Assembly (NCBI RefSeq): GCF_000802425.1
Contig: NZ_JRUD01000002.1
Coordinates: forward strand, 1 to 64,000
DNA length: 64,000 nt
Direction of reading: 5' to 3'
DNA from: Pseudomonas flexibilis
GTDB lineage: Bacteria; Pseudomonadota; Gammaproteobacteria; Pseudomonadales; Pseudomonadaceae
The translations under genes were made by a program, and so were the position numbers. The notes below the pieces were generated by a model. The model ran no database searches, was not told the DNA's origin, and saw only the letters and a list, made by a program, of their open reading frames with translations. Shown here piece after piece: positions 54,968-64,000 of the stretch (the first letter of the stretch is position 1; the number at the start of each line of letters is the position of its first letter).

Positions 54968-54996
54968 CGTAGGGTGGATGGCCGAAGCCATCCACC
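54968..54996. repeat. GTAGGGTGG-family repeat, copy 8 (single hairpin)
   Basis: CGTAG followed by GGTGGATGGC/GCCATCCACC, a perfect 10-bp stem with a CGAA tetraloop. It ends six bases before the urtD stop codon (read on the minus strand, just after urtD). Confidence 0.8.
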
Positions 54997-55002
54997 GCAT
55001 GT

Positions 55003-55817
<815 letters not shown>

Positions 55818-55821
<4 letters not shown>

Positions 55822-56894
55822 TGCTCACCTCGCTTGATCAGCCCGTAGATGCCCTTGGGCAGGTACAGGGTTACCAGAATGAACAGCGCGCCCAGGAAGA
55901 ACAGCCAGTACTCGGGCAGCGCCACGGTGAAGAAGCTCTTCATGCCGTTGACCAGGCCGGCACCAAGCAGCGGGCCGATCAGGCTGCCGCGCCCGCCGAG
56001 GGCCACCCACACGGCGGCCTCGATGGAATTGGTCGGCGACATTTCCGAGGGGTTGATGATGCCCACCTGCGGCACATACAGCGCCCCGGCCAGGCCGCAC
56101 AGCACCGCGCTGAGCACCCAGATGAACAGCTTGTAGCCGCGCGGGTCGTAGCCGCAGAACATCAGGCGGTTCTCGGCGTCGCGCACCGCGGTCAGCACCC
56201 GCCCGAACTTGCTGCGCGCCAGGCGGAAGCCCAGGTACAGGCTGCCCAGCAACAGCAGCAGGCTGGCCAGGAACAGCACGGCGCGGGTGCCCGGTGCGGT
56301 GATGTCGAAGCCCAGGATGCGCTTGAAGTCGGTGAAGCCGTTGTTGCCGCCGAAACCGGTTTCGTTGCGGAAGAACAGCAGCATGCCGGCGAAGGTCAGC
56401 GCCTGGGTCATGATCGAGAAATACACGCCCTTGATGCGCGAGCGGAAGGCGAAGTAGCCGAACACGAAGGCCAGCAGGCCCGGCACCGCCACCACCAGGC
56501 ACAGGGCCCAGAGGAAATGCTCGGTGCCGACCCAGTACCAGGGCAGTTCGCTCCACGACAGGAACGACATGAACGCCGGCAGGCCATCGCCCGCGCTCTG
56601 GCGCATCAGGTACATGCCCATGGCGTAGCCGCCGAGGGCGAAGAACAGCCCGTGGCCCAGCGACAGCAGGCCGGCGTAGCCCCACACCAGGTCCAGGGCC
56701 AGGGCGACCACGGCGTAGCAAAGGATCTTGCCAACCAGCGTCAGGGTGTAGGAGGAGACATGCAGGGCGTGATCGCCCGGCAGCAGGTGCAGCAGCGGCA
56801 GGGCCAGCAGCACGGCCAGTACGGTCAGGCCGATGGCGAGGCTGACGCGCGGGCCGACCTTGGCGCTGGCGCGCAGCAGCAGCGTCTGGTTCAT
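55818..56894 (-). CDS. urtC: Urea ABC transporter permease UrtC
   Basis: A LivM-type permease of 358 residues with about ten membrane helices and the permease signatures DLVWGYAGLLSLGHGLFFALGGYAMGMYL and EAAVWVALGGRGSLIGPLLGAGLVN. Start choice is open: the ATG at 56894 (MNQTLLLRA) fits family N termini, while a TTG at 56903 overlaps the urtB stop and has GGAGGG at better spacing (seven bases). It pairs with UrtB. Confidence 0.93.
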
Positions 56895-56899
56895 GGTGT

Positions 56900-58465
56900 T
56901 CAATCGATGACCCTCCCCCTGAGGGCGAACAGGCCCTGCGGACGTTTCTGGATGAACAGGATGATCAGCGCGAGGATGAGGATCTTGCCCAGCACGGCGC
57001 CGATCTGCGGCTCGAGGATCTTGTTCAGCACGCCGAGTCCGAAGGCGGCGGAGATGCTGCCGGCCAGCTGGCCGACGCCGCCGAGCACCACCACCAGGAA
57101 GGAGTCGATGATGTAGCCCTGGCCGAGGTCCGGGCCGACGTTGCCGATCTGGCTCAGCGCCACGCCACCCAGGCCGGCGATGCCCGAGCCGAGGCCGAAG
57201 GCCAGCATGTCCACCTTGCCGGTGGGCACGCCGCAGCAGGCCGCCATGTTGCGGTTCTGGGTCACGGCGCGAACGTTCAGGCCCAGGCGCGTCCTGTTGA
57301 GCAGCAGCCAGGTGAGCGCCACCACGAACAGCGCGAAGCCGATGATGACGATGCGGTTCCAGGGCAGCACCAGGTTGGGCAGCACCTGCCAGCCACCGGA
57401 CAGCCAGGCCGGGTTGGCCACTTCCACGTTCTGCGCGCCGAAGATCACTCGCACCAGTTGGATGAGGATCAGGCTGATGCCCCAGGTAGCCAGCAGGGTT
57501 TCCAACGGTCGGCCGTAGAGGTGGCGGATCACCGTGCGCTCCAGGGCCATGCCGATGGCGGCGGTGACCAGGAAGGCCACCGGCAGCGCGGCCAGCGGGT
57601 AGAGCGCCAGGTACTCGGGGGCCAGCCGCTGGAAGCCGATCTGCACCAGATACGTGCTGTAGGCGCCGAGCATGAGCATTTCGCCGTGGGCCATGTTGAT
57701 CACACCGAGCAGGCCGAAGGTGATCGCCAGCCCCAGGGCGGCGAGCAGCAGGATCGAACCCAGCGACAGGCCGCTGAAGGCCTGGCCGAGCAGTTCGCCG
57801 ATGAACAGCTTGCGCTCCACCTGCGCCAGGCTGGTTTCCGCTGCCTTGCGCACCGCCGGGTCGGCCTCGTCGCCGTCCAGCAGGCTTTGCAGGCGGGTCT
57901 TGGCCTGCGGTTCGCCGGTCTCGCCGAGCAGGCGCACGGCCTTCAGGCGCGTGGCGGCCTCCGGGCTGGCCAGTTGCAGGTTGGCCAGGGCCAGCGCCAG
58001 GGCGTCATGCACCGCATCATCGCCTTCCTGGGCAAAGCGCTGTTCGAGCACCGGCAGCAGGGCCGGCGGCGCGTTGCGCTGCAGGGTGCGGGCGGCATCC
58101 AGGCGCGCGCCGGCGTTCTCGTCGCTCAGCGCATGGCTGGCCAGCGCGGTGTTCAGCAGGCCGCGCAGGCGGTTGTTCAGGCGCAGCACGCGAGGGTTGT
58201 CGTCGCTGTTGGCCTCGGTCAGCGGCTGCCACTGGCCGGCCTGCTGGACATACGGGTTCTTGTCGCCGTCGGCGCCGATCCGGCCCTGCTGCAGGGCGTC
58301 GAGAAAGGCGCGGCGTTCGGCCGTGGGGCTGGCGCTCCAGTGCTCCAGCAGGCGCACCTGCTCGCTGGCGCCGGCGCGGGTGAATTCCAGGGCATCGCCG
58401 GCCTGGGCGCCCAGGGGCAGCAGCAAGGCCAGCGACAGCAGTAATCGGTACAAGGCAGTGGGCAT
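56900..58465 (-). CDS. urtB: Urea ABC transporter permease UrtB
   Basis: A 521-residue LivH-type permease. It starts with a signal-like segment (MPTALYRLLLSLALLLPLGAQA) and a 200-residue, Ala/Leu-rich helical region with HEAT-like repeats (RLDAARTLQRNAPPALLPVLEQRF; RLKAVRLLGETGEPQAKTRL), presumably periplasmic. About eight membrane helices then carry FGLLGVINMAHGEMLMLGAYSTY. Such N-terminal extensions are known in UrtB proteins. It lies upstream of urtC; a 228-base gap with repeat copies 9 and 10 separates it from urtA. Confidence 0.93.
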   Translation of the reverse strand: MPTALYRLLLSLALLLPLGAQAGDALEFTRAGASEQVRLLEHWSASPTAERRAFLDALQQGRIGADGDKNPYVQQAGQWQPLTEANSDDNPRVLRLNNRLRGLLNTALASHALSDENAGARLDAARTLQRNAPPALLPVLEQRFAQEGDDAVHDALALALANLQLASPEAATRLKAVRLLGETGEPQAKTRLQSLLDGDEADPAVRKAAETSLAQVERKLFIGELLGQAFSGLSLGSILLLAALGLAITFGLLGVINMAHGEMLMLGAYSTYLVQIGFQRLAPEYLALYPLAALPVAFLVTAAIGMALERTVIRHLYGRPLETLLATWGISLILIQLVRVIFGAQNVEVANPAWLSGGWQVLPNLVLPWNRIVIIGFALFVVALTWLLLNRTRLGLNVRAVTQNRNMAACCGVPTGKVDMLAFGLGSGIAGLGGVALSQIGNVGPDLGQGYIIDSFLVVVLGGVGQLAGSISAAFGLGVLNKILEPQIGAVLGKILILALIILFIQKRPQGLFALRGRVID

Positions 58466-58520
58466 GGTGAAGCCCCTTCATCAATGGATAGATGGATGAC
58501 GCGTTGTAGTGCGGATCCGG

Positions 58521-58570
58521 CCCGCCGTGCCGGCGGGTTGGTGGACAAGGAAGGCGTTGTCCACCCTACG
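58521..58570. repeat. GTAGGGTGG-family repeat, copy 9 (right half)
   Basis: GC spacer plus GGTGGACAA/TTGTCCACC hairpin with loop GGAAGGCG, ending CCCTACG. Nearly identical to copy 7. It lies in the urtA-urtB gap. Confidence 0.82.
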
Positions 58571-58576
58571 TGGCCC

Positions 58577-58670
58577 GGTAGGGTGGATCGCGCTCTACCG
58601 ATCCACCGAGCGGGCTCGGCCCGCCGTGCCGGTGGGTTGGTGGGCAGGAAGGACGTTGCCCACCCTACGG
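58577..58670. repeat. GTAGGGTGG-family repeat, copy 10 (complete)
   Basis: The left hairpin is GGTGGATC/GATCCACC with loop GCGCTCTACC; the spacer is CCCGCCGTGCCGGTGGG; the right hairpin is now GGTGGGCA/TGCCCACC instead of GGTGGACAA/TTGTCCACC, with pairing kept. On the coding strand it follows the urtA stop by 23 bases. Confidence 0.86.
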
Positions 58671-58693
58671 CGCTGGCAGGGCGTGCCGGGGTC

Positions 58694-59956
58694 TTAGTTA
58701 CCCACCACCGCGTAATCCGGCTTCTGGTCGTTGCCGGGGATGTACGGGCTCCACGGTTGGGCGCGCAGTGGGCCTTCGGTCTGCCAGACCACCGAGAACT
58801 GACCGTCCTCCTGCACTTCACCGATCATCACCGGCTTGTGCAGGTGATGGTTCTTTTCCATGGTCAGGGTGTAACCGCTCGGCGCGGCGAAGGTCTGGCC
58901 GTAGAGGGCCTGCCGCACCTTGTCCACATCGGTGGTGCCGGCCTTTTCCACGGCCTGCGCCCACATGTGGATGCCCACGTAGGTAGCTTCCATCGGGTCG
59001 TTGGTCACCGCCTTGTCGGCGTTCGGCAGGCCCTTGGTCGTGGCGTAGGCCTTCCACTTCTTCACGAACTCGGTGTTGACCGGGTTTTCCACCGACTGGA
59101 AATAGTTCCAGGCGGCCAGGTGGCCGACCAGCGGCTTGGTGTCGATGCCGCGCAGTTCTTCCTCACCCACCGAGAAGGCCACCACCGGCACGTCGGTGGC
59201 GTCCAGGCCCTGGTTGGCCAGTTCCTTGTAGAAGGGCACGTTGGAATCGCCGTTGATGGTGGACACCACCGCGGTCTTGCCGCCGGCGGAGAACTTCTTG
59301 ATGTTGGCGACGATGGTCTGGTAATCGCTGTGGCCGAAAGGGGTGTAGACCTCTTCGATGTCCTTCTCGGCCACGCCCTTGGAAATCAGGAAGGCGCGCA
59401 GGATCTTGTTGGTGGTGCGCGGGTAGACGTAGTCGGTACCCAGCAGGAAGAAGCGCTTGGCCGCACCGCCGTCTTCGCTCAGCAGGTATTCCACCGCCGG
59501 GATGGCCTGCTGGTTCGGCGCCGCGCCGGTGTAGAACACGTTGGCCGACAGCTCCTCGCCTTCGTACTGCACCGGGTAGAACAGCAGGCCGTTCAGCTCC
59601 TCGTAGACCGGCAGCACCGACTTGCGGGACACCGAGGTCCAGCAGCCGAAGGTCACCGCCACCTTGTCCTGGGTCAGCAGCTGGCGGCCGCGCTCGGCGA
59701 ACAGCGGCCAGTTGGAGGCGGGGTCGACCACCACTGGTTCGAGCTGCTTGCCGAGCACGCCACCCTTGGCGTTGATCTCGTCGATGGTCATCAGCGCCAT
59801 GTCCTTGAGGGACGTTTCCGAGATGGCCATGGTGCCGGACAGCGAGTGCAGGATGCCGACCTTGATGGTTTCGGCGGCCTGGATGCTCCAGCTCATGCCC
59901 ATGGTGACCAGCGAGGCGGACAGGGTCAGTGCCTTGATCAGTTGACGACGTTGCAT
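58694..59956 (-). CDS. urtA: Urea ABC transporter substrate-binding protein UrtA
   Basis: The periplasmic urea receptor, 420 residues. It has a signal peptide MQRRQLIKALTLSASLVTMGMSWSIQAAE and the family core VGILHSLSGTMAISETSLKDMALMTIDEIN, FGCWTSVSRKSVLPVYEE and NGLLFYPVQYEGEE, which distinguish UrtA from branched-chain amino acid receptors. The start at 59956 follows GGAGATC. The first two Args are a weak twin-arginine look-alike (RRQLIK). It heads urtA-B-C-D-E and is followed by repeat copies 9/10. Confidence 0.95.
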   Translation of the reverse strand: MQRRQLIKALTLSASLVTMGMSWSIQAAETIKVGILHSLSGTMAISETSLKDMALMTIDEINAKGGVLGKQLEPVVVDPASNWPLFAERGRQLLTQDKVAVTFGCWTSVSRKSVLPVYEELNGLLFYPVQYEGEELSANVFYTGAAPNQQAIPAVEYLLSEDGGAAKRFFLLGTDYVYPRTTNKILRAFLISKGVAEKDIEEVYTPFGHSDYQTIVANIKKFSAGGKTAVVSTINGDSNVPFYKELANQGLDATDVPVVAFSVGEEELRGIDTKPLVGHLAAWNYFQSVENPVNTEFVKKWKAYATTKGLPNADKAVTNDPMEATYVGIHMWAQAVEKAGTTDVDKVRQALYGQTFAAPSGYTLTMEKNHHLHKPVMIGEVQEDGQFSVVWQTEGPLRAQPWSPYIPGNDQKPDYAVVGN

Positions 59957-60026
59957 GTTGCGATCTCCATTCACTGAAAAGGGGTCGTACGTTCGAGCGG
60001 TTGGCAGTCTTCAGGCGGTGGAACCG

Positions 60027-60743
60027 TCACCCTTGCAGCGCCCGTTGTCGGGCGTTGTGCAGCATGTGCAGGGTGATCTTGCGCACTTCGGCCTTGCTCA
60101 GTTCGATGTGGGTCCTGAGCAGGCGCTGTGCTTCTTCGGGGCGGCGCGACAGGATCGCGCCGAGAATCCGGGCATGTTCTTCATAGGTGGCGGTGATACG
60201 GGCGCCCTGGGTGAAATCCAGGCGGCGGATGATGCGCAGCCGCTCGCTGATGTCACGGTGCAGGCGGGCCATCTCGCGGTTGCCGGCGCCTTCCACCAGC
60301 AGGCAGTGGAAGGCCTCGTCCAGCCGTGACACCTCGCGGCCATCGCTCAGGCGTCCCGCCGGCGCCACCAGCCAGGTGGCGCGCAGCTGCTCCAGCGCGG
60401 CGGGCAGCTCGCCGGCCGGGCGTTCGCACAGCCGGCGCACCGCTTCCAGTTCGAGGACGATGCGCACGTCGTACAGCTCCTCGAAGTGGTGGAAGTCGAA
60501 CGGCGTGACCTGCCAGCCGCTGCGGAACGACACCGCGACGAAGCCCTCGCGCTCCAACTGGTAGAGCGCCTGGCGCACCGGGGTGCGGCTGACCGCCATG
60601 CGCTCGGCGACCTCGCCTTCGCTGAAGCGGTCGCCGGGCAGCAGGCGGAACTCGAAGATGTCGTCCTTGAGCTGCTGGTAGATGCGCTCGGCGAGATTCT
60701 CCGGGCGTTCCCGGCTGCGCCGTTCCGGACTGTGCAGCTGCAT
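60027..60743 (-). CDS. GntR-family regulator (FCD subgroup)
   Basis: A 238-residue FadR-type regulator with an N-terminal winged helix (LAERIYQQLKDDIFEFRLLPGDRFSEGEVAERMAVSRTPVRQALYQLEREG) and an all-helical FCD ligand domain with the metal-binding His/Asp pattern (DEAFHCLLVEGAGNREM; EEHARILGAI). Its ATG lies one base after the urea carboxylase stop, and urtA starts 70 bases after its own stop. It probably controls urea uptake and breakdown, with urea or an intermediate as ligand; this is inferred from context. Confidence 0.9.
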   Translation of the reverse strand: MQLHSPERRSRERPENLAERIYQQLKDDIFEFRLLPGDRFSEGEVAERMAVSRTPVRQALYQLEREGFVAVSFRSGWQVTPFDFHHFEELYDVRIVLELEAVRRLCERPAGELPAALEQLRATWLVAPAGRLSDGREVSRLDEAFHCLLVEGAGNREMARLHRDISERLRIIRRLDFTQGARITATYEEHARILGAILSRRPEEAQRLLRTHIELSKAEVRKITLHMLHNARQRALQG

Positions 60744-60744
60744 G

Positions 60745-63700
60745 TCAGGCTGCCTCGTCCGATTCGGGCTCGAGCAGCAGCAGGGCGTCGCCGGGGGTGA
60801 CCGCCTTGCCGGGCTGGCAGCGCACCGACTTGACGATGCCGGCCACCGGGGCAATGACCGCCAGCTCCATCTTCATGGCTTCCACCACCAGCAGCGGGGT
60901 GCCGGCCTCGACGCGCTGGCCGGGCTGTACCAGCACCTTCCACACGCTGCCACTCATCTCGGCGCTGACCAGGTGGCCGTTAAGGTCGCCGTCATCCTCC
61001 ACGGCGCTGGCCAGCGGCTGGGCGGCGGCCGGGTCGTCGTCGCGCCACAGCTGCACCTCGGCGGCGAAGGCGGCCTTCTGGCGCTGCTGGAACGCGGCGA
61101 TGCTCTCCGCGTTGTCGACCAGGAAGCGCTGGTACCCGGCGAAGTCGAACTCGCCCTGCTCGATGCGGATCTGCGCGCGGCCCTCGCGAAAGGCCTCGCG
61201 GAAGGCAGTGAGCTCCTCCTCGCTGACCTCGTAGAAACGCACCTGGTCGAAGAACTTCAGCAGCCAGGGCTCGCCGCGCTCGAACTGGGCGTTCTTCAGG
61301 TATTTGTTCCAGATCGGCAGGGTCCGGCCGACCAGCTGATAGCCGCCGGGCGAGTCCATGCCGTAGATGCACATGTACATGCCGCCGATGCCCACCGTGC
61401 CCTCGGCGGTATAGGTGCGCGCCGGGTTGTACTTGGAACTGAGCAGGCGATGGCGCGGGTCCAGCGGCACGGCGCAGGGCGCATCGAGATAGACGTCGCC
61501 CAGGCCGAGGATCAGGTAGCTGGCGCCGTAAAGGATGTCCTTGACCCGCTCGCGGCTATCCAGGCCGTTGATGCGCTGTAGGAAGTCGACGTTGTTCGGC
61601 AGCCAGGGCGCCTCGGCGCGCACGGTTTCCCGGTAGCGGGTCACCGCGCCGAGGGTGGCGCTGTCCTCGAAGGCCATCGGCAGGTGCACGATGCGGGTCG
61701 GCACCTTGAGGTTGCTGACGTCGCCCAGCGTTTCCTCCAGGCGCAGCAGGTGGTCAAGCAGGGTGCGCTGGTGCAGCACTCGGCTGTCATAACGCAGCTG
61801 CAGGGAGCGCACGCCGGGCGCCAGTTCGGCCAGACCGTCGATGTTCGCCGCCTTCAGCGCTTCCATCAGCAAGTGCACGCGCAGCCGCAGGGCCAGGTCC
61901 AGCACGTTGTCGCCGTATTCCAGCAGCAGGTAGGCGTCGCCGGCCTGGCGGTAGACCACCTGTGGGCGACCGGCGCTGGCCGGCAGCTCGGCCAGCACGG
62001 TGGCGGACACGGTGCTGCCCGGCTGCAGCGCCGGCGCCGGCAGGCTGACCGCGCTGATCGCCGCCAGCGCCTCGATGCTGCCCAGTTGCGCCTGCTCCAG
62101 GGCCTGGGCTTGCTGGAAGCTGATGGGGTGGAAGCGCAGCCGGTCGCCGGGCTTGACCTGGCCCACCTTCCACAGCTCGGCCTTGGCGATGGTCACCGGG
62201 CAGACGAAACCGCCGAGGCTCGGGCCGTCCTTGGTGAGGATCACCGGGAAGTCGCCGGTGAAGTTGATCGAGCCGATGGCGTATTCGCAGTCGTGTACGT
62301 TGGACGGGTGCAGGCCGGCCTCGCCGCCGTCGGCGCGGGTCCAGCTCGGCTTTGGCCCGGACAGGCGCACGCCAAGGCGGTTGGAGTTGTAGTGCACTTC
62401 CCATTCGGCGGCGAAGAACTCCTCGATGGCCTCGGGAGTAAAGAAGTCCGGCGCGCCATGCGGGCCGTAGAGCACGCCGATGTCCCAGGTGCTGCCGTAG
62501 CTGGGGATCAGGCTGGCATGCGCGGCCTGCGGCGGCGCCACCGGGGCTGGCGTGGTGCAGGCTGGTAACGCCGGTTGGGAAATAGCCAGCATGTCGGCCG
62601 GGCGCAGGGTACGGCCGGCGTGGCCGCCGAACTGGCCGAGGGCAAAGGTGGAGCGGCTGCCCAGGTACAGGGGCACGTCCAGGCCGTTGCGCACCGCCAG
62701 GTAGGTGCGGCAGCCGCTGGCGGCGCGACCCAGCTTCAGCACCTGGCCGGCGCGCACCGGCAGCGGTTCCCAGTAGGCCACCGGCTCACCGTCCAGGATG
62801 GCCGGGCAGTCGGCGCCGGTCAGGGCGATCGTCGCGTCGCAGTGGAATTTCAGGGTCGGGCCCTGCAGGGTGAACTCCAGGCCGGCGGCGCTGGCGTGGT
62901 TGCCGACGATGCGGTTGGCCAGGCGGAAGGCATAGTCGTCCATCGGTCCGGACGGCGGCACGCCTATGTCCCAGTAGCCGAGGCGGCCAGGGAAATCCTG
63001 CACGCTGGAGTAAGTGCCCGGTTCCAGCACTTCGATGACGCTGGCGGTGTATTGGAAGCTGTCCAGCAGGCGGGTCCAGACCCGGCCCTCGGCGAAGCGC
63101 TCGTCGGCCACCACCTGGCGCAGGTAGTCCAGGTTGCTGGCGATGCCGTGCAGGCGGGTCTCGGCCAGGGCGGCCCCCAGCTTCTGCAGTGCTTCCTCGC
63201 GGCTGGTGCCGTGCACGATCAGCTTGGCGATCATCGGGTCGTAGAAGGCCGACACCTCGCTGCCGGTGCTGACCCAGCCATCCACTCGCACGCCTGCCGG
63301 AAAGTGCACATCGGTGAGCGCGCCCGGGCTGGGCTGGAAATTCTTCAGCGGGTCTTCGGCATACAGGCGCACCTCCATGGCCGCGCCCCGCGGAGCCTGG
63401 CCCAGCGCGTCCCAGTCCAGCGCGTCGCCGGCGGCCACGCGCAGCATGCATTCGATCAGGTCCAGGCCGGTGACCCTCTCGGTGACCGGGTGCTCCACCT
63501 GCAGGCGGGTGTTCACCTCCAGGAAATAGACGTCGTCGCGGGCGGCGTCGTAGATGAACTCCACGGTGCCGGCGCTGCGGTAGTTCACCGAGCTACCCAG
63601 TTGCACCGCGGCGGCATGCAGGCGTTCGCGGGTGGCCTGCGGCAGATTCGGCGCCGGGGTTTCCTCCACCACCTTCTGGTTGCGGCGCTGCAGGGAGCAG

Positions 63701-64000
63701 TCGCGCTCGCCGAGGGCGACCACGCGGCCCAGGCCGTCGCCGAAAATCTGCACCTCCACATGGCGCGCCTGATCGACGAAGCGCTCGAGGAACACACCCG
63801 CGTCGCTGAAGAACTGCTCGCCCATGCGTTTGACGCTTTCATAGGCGCTGGCCAGCGCCTCGGCATCGGCGCAGCGGGTCAGGCCGATACCGCCCCCTCC
63901 GGCGGTGGTCTTTAGCATCACCGGATAGCCGATCCGCTCGGCGGCGGCCAGGGCGTCTTCCAGGCTGCTCAGCAGACCGGTGCCCGGCGCCATCGGCACC
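60745..64000 (-). CDS. uca: Urea carboxylase (N terminus outside the window)
   Basis: A biotin-dependent enzyme that carboxylates urea to allophanate with ATP and bicarbonate. About 1085 residues are visible, running off the right edge. Order: the ATP-grasp part of biotin carboxylase (GGGGIGLTRC, EVNTRLQVEHPVTE), an allophanate-hydrolase subunit 2-like domain (SVQDFPGRLGYWDIGVPPSG), a subunit 1-like domain (GDAYLLLEYGD ... VPTRIVHLPMAFEDSA, PGGYQLVGRT) and a biotinyl domain with EAMKMEL at the C-terminal end. No allophanate hydrolase is in the window; it may lie beyond the edge. The stop precedes the GntR start by one base. Confidence 0.93.
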   Translation of the reverse strand, partial: VPMAPGTGLLSSLEDALAAAERIGYPVMLKTTAGGGGIGLTRCADAEALASAYESVKRMGEQFFSDAGVFLERFVDQARHVEVQIFGDGLGRVVALGERDCSLQRRNQKVVEETPAPNLPQATRERLHAAAVQLGSSVNYRSAGTVEFIYDAARDDVYFLEVNTRLQVEHPVTERVTGLDLIECMLRVAAGDALDWDALGQAPRGAAMEVRLYAEDPLKNFQPSPGALTDVHFPAGVRVDGWVSTGSEVSAFYDPMIAKLIVHGTSREEALQKLGAALAETRLHGIASNLDYLRQVVADERFAEGRVWTRLLDSFQYTASVIEVLEPGTYSSVQDFPGRLGYWDIGVPPSGPMDDYAFRLANRIVGNHASAAGLEFTLQGPTLKFHCDATIALTGADCPAILDGEPVAYWEPLPVRAGQVLKLGRAASGCRTYLAVRNGLDVPLYLGSRSTFALGQFGGHAGRTLRPADMLAISQPALPACTTPAPVAPPQAAHASLIPSYGSTWDIGVLYGPHGAPDFFTPEAIEEFFAAEWEVHYNSNRLGVRLSGPKPSWTRADGGEAGLHPSNVHDCEYAIGSINFTGDFPVILTKDGPSLGGFVCPVTIAKAELWKVGQVKPGDRLRFHPISFQQAQALEQAQLGSIEALAAISAVSLPAPALQPGSTVSATVLAELPASAGRPQVVYRQAGDAYLLLEYGDNVLDLALRLRVHLLMEALKAANIDGLAELAPGVRSLQLRYDSRVLHQRTLLDHLLRLEETLGDVSNLKVPTRIVHLPMAFEDSATLGAVTRYRETVRAEAPWLPNNVDFLQRINGLDSRERVKDILYGASYLILGLGDVYLDAPCAVPLDPRHRLLSSKYNPARTYTAEGTVGIGGMYMCIYGMDSPGGYQLVGRTLPIWNKYLKNAQFERGEPWLLKFFDQVRFYEVSEEELTAFREAFREGRAQIRIEQGEFDFAGYQRFLVDNAESIAAFQQRQKAAFAAEVQLWRDDDPAAAQPLASAVEDDGDLNGHLVSAEMSGSVWKVLVQPGQRVEAGTPLLVVEAMKMELAVIAPVAGIVKSVRCQPGKAVTPGDALLLLEPESDEAA

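Noticed and set aside
59939-59956. A Tat signal on UrtA (RRQLIK)
   Set aside because: The arginine pair is at the very N terminus but the consensus S-R-R-x-F-L-K is only partly met, and Urt receptors are normally Sec-exported; left as a remark.

Overview
The window is GC-rich, gene-dense chromosomal DNA from a Pseudomonas-type gammaproteobacterium. The evidence is gene order: miaA-hfq-hflX-hflK-hflC-hisZ-purA, rnr-rlmB-rpsF-rpsR-(DUF2232)-rplI-dnaB, azurin, a DesC/DesB/DesT desaturase unit and a urtABCDE urea transporter. The proteins also look Pseudomonas-like (azurin, a P. fragi-type lipase). The species cannot be named from sequence reading alone. No rRNA, CRISPR array, prophage or plasmid functions were seen.

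Layout. 1-1212: the 3' end of an unidentified gene, then an IS110-family element that may be bounded by an 8-bp direct repeat. 1472-9098: the hfq/hfl cluster, hisZ and purA, all on the + strand, with a strong terminator after purA. 9193-11775: a compact sulfide/persulfide module with a BigR/SqrR-like ArsR sensor, a Tat-signal type II sulfide:quinone reductase, a small membrane protein and a DsrE-like protein. 11969-18308: an RND efflux system (adaptor, permease, DUF2892 protein, TolC-like channel) divergent from another ArsR regulator, with palindromes in the gap. 18360-20455: a PilJ-type chemotaxis transducer and two identical tRNA-Leu(CAG) genes. 20564-31452: rnr, rlmB, the rpsF operon with an S6:S18-like leader, dnaB, alr and a YgiQ radical SAM protein. 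31577-45393: mixed metabolic, envelope and signalling genes: azurin, fatty-acid desaturation under DesT, an AEC transporter, a lipase, a GGDEF-EAL protein coupled to a PhnD-like binding protein, a LysE/LysR pair and an NDH-2. 45627-52702: a second GGDEF-EAL protein, a YegD-like Hsp70, a flippase-like membrane protein, a GNAT enzyme, a DMT transporter and a small DksA-like zinc finger. 52710-64000: a class III aminotransferase, urtE-D-C-B-A, a GntR/FCD regulator and a urea carboxylase cut by the right edge.

How the genes work together. The right end reads as one urea-nitrogen system: ATP-driven urea uptake (UrtABCDE), a GntR switch and ATP-dependent urea carboxylation. The sulfide module probably senses persulfide through a Cys pair with the BigR/SqrR spacing, oxidises sulfide to the quinone pool and passes on sulfane sulfur. 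DesC/DesB/DesT adjust acyl-chain unsaturation through two DesT-like operators.

The most interesting unexplained signal is a family of about ten intergenic repeats with GTAGGGTGG / CCACCCTAC ends. Each hairpin has a variable stem segment that changes in a compensated way between copies. Copies sit after stop codons and inside the urt gene cluster, between urtA and urtB and between urtD and urtE.
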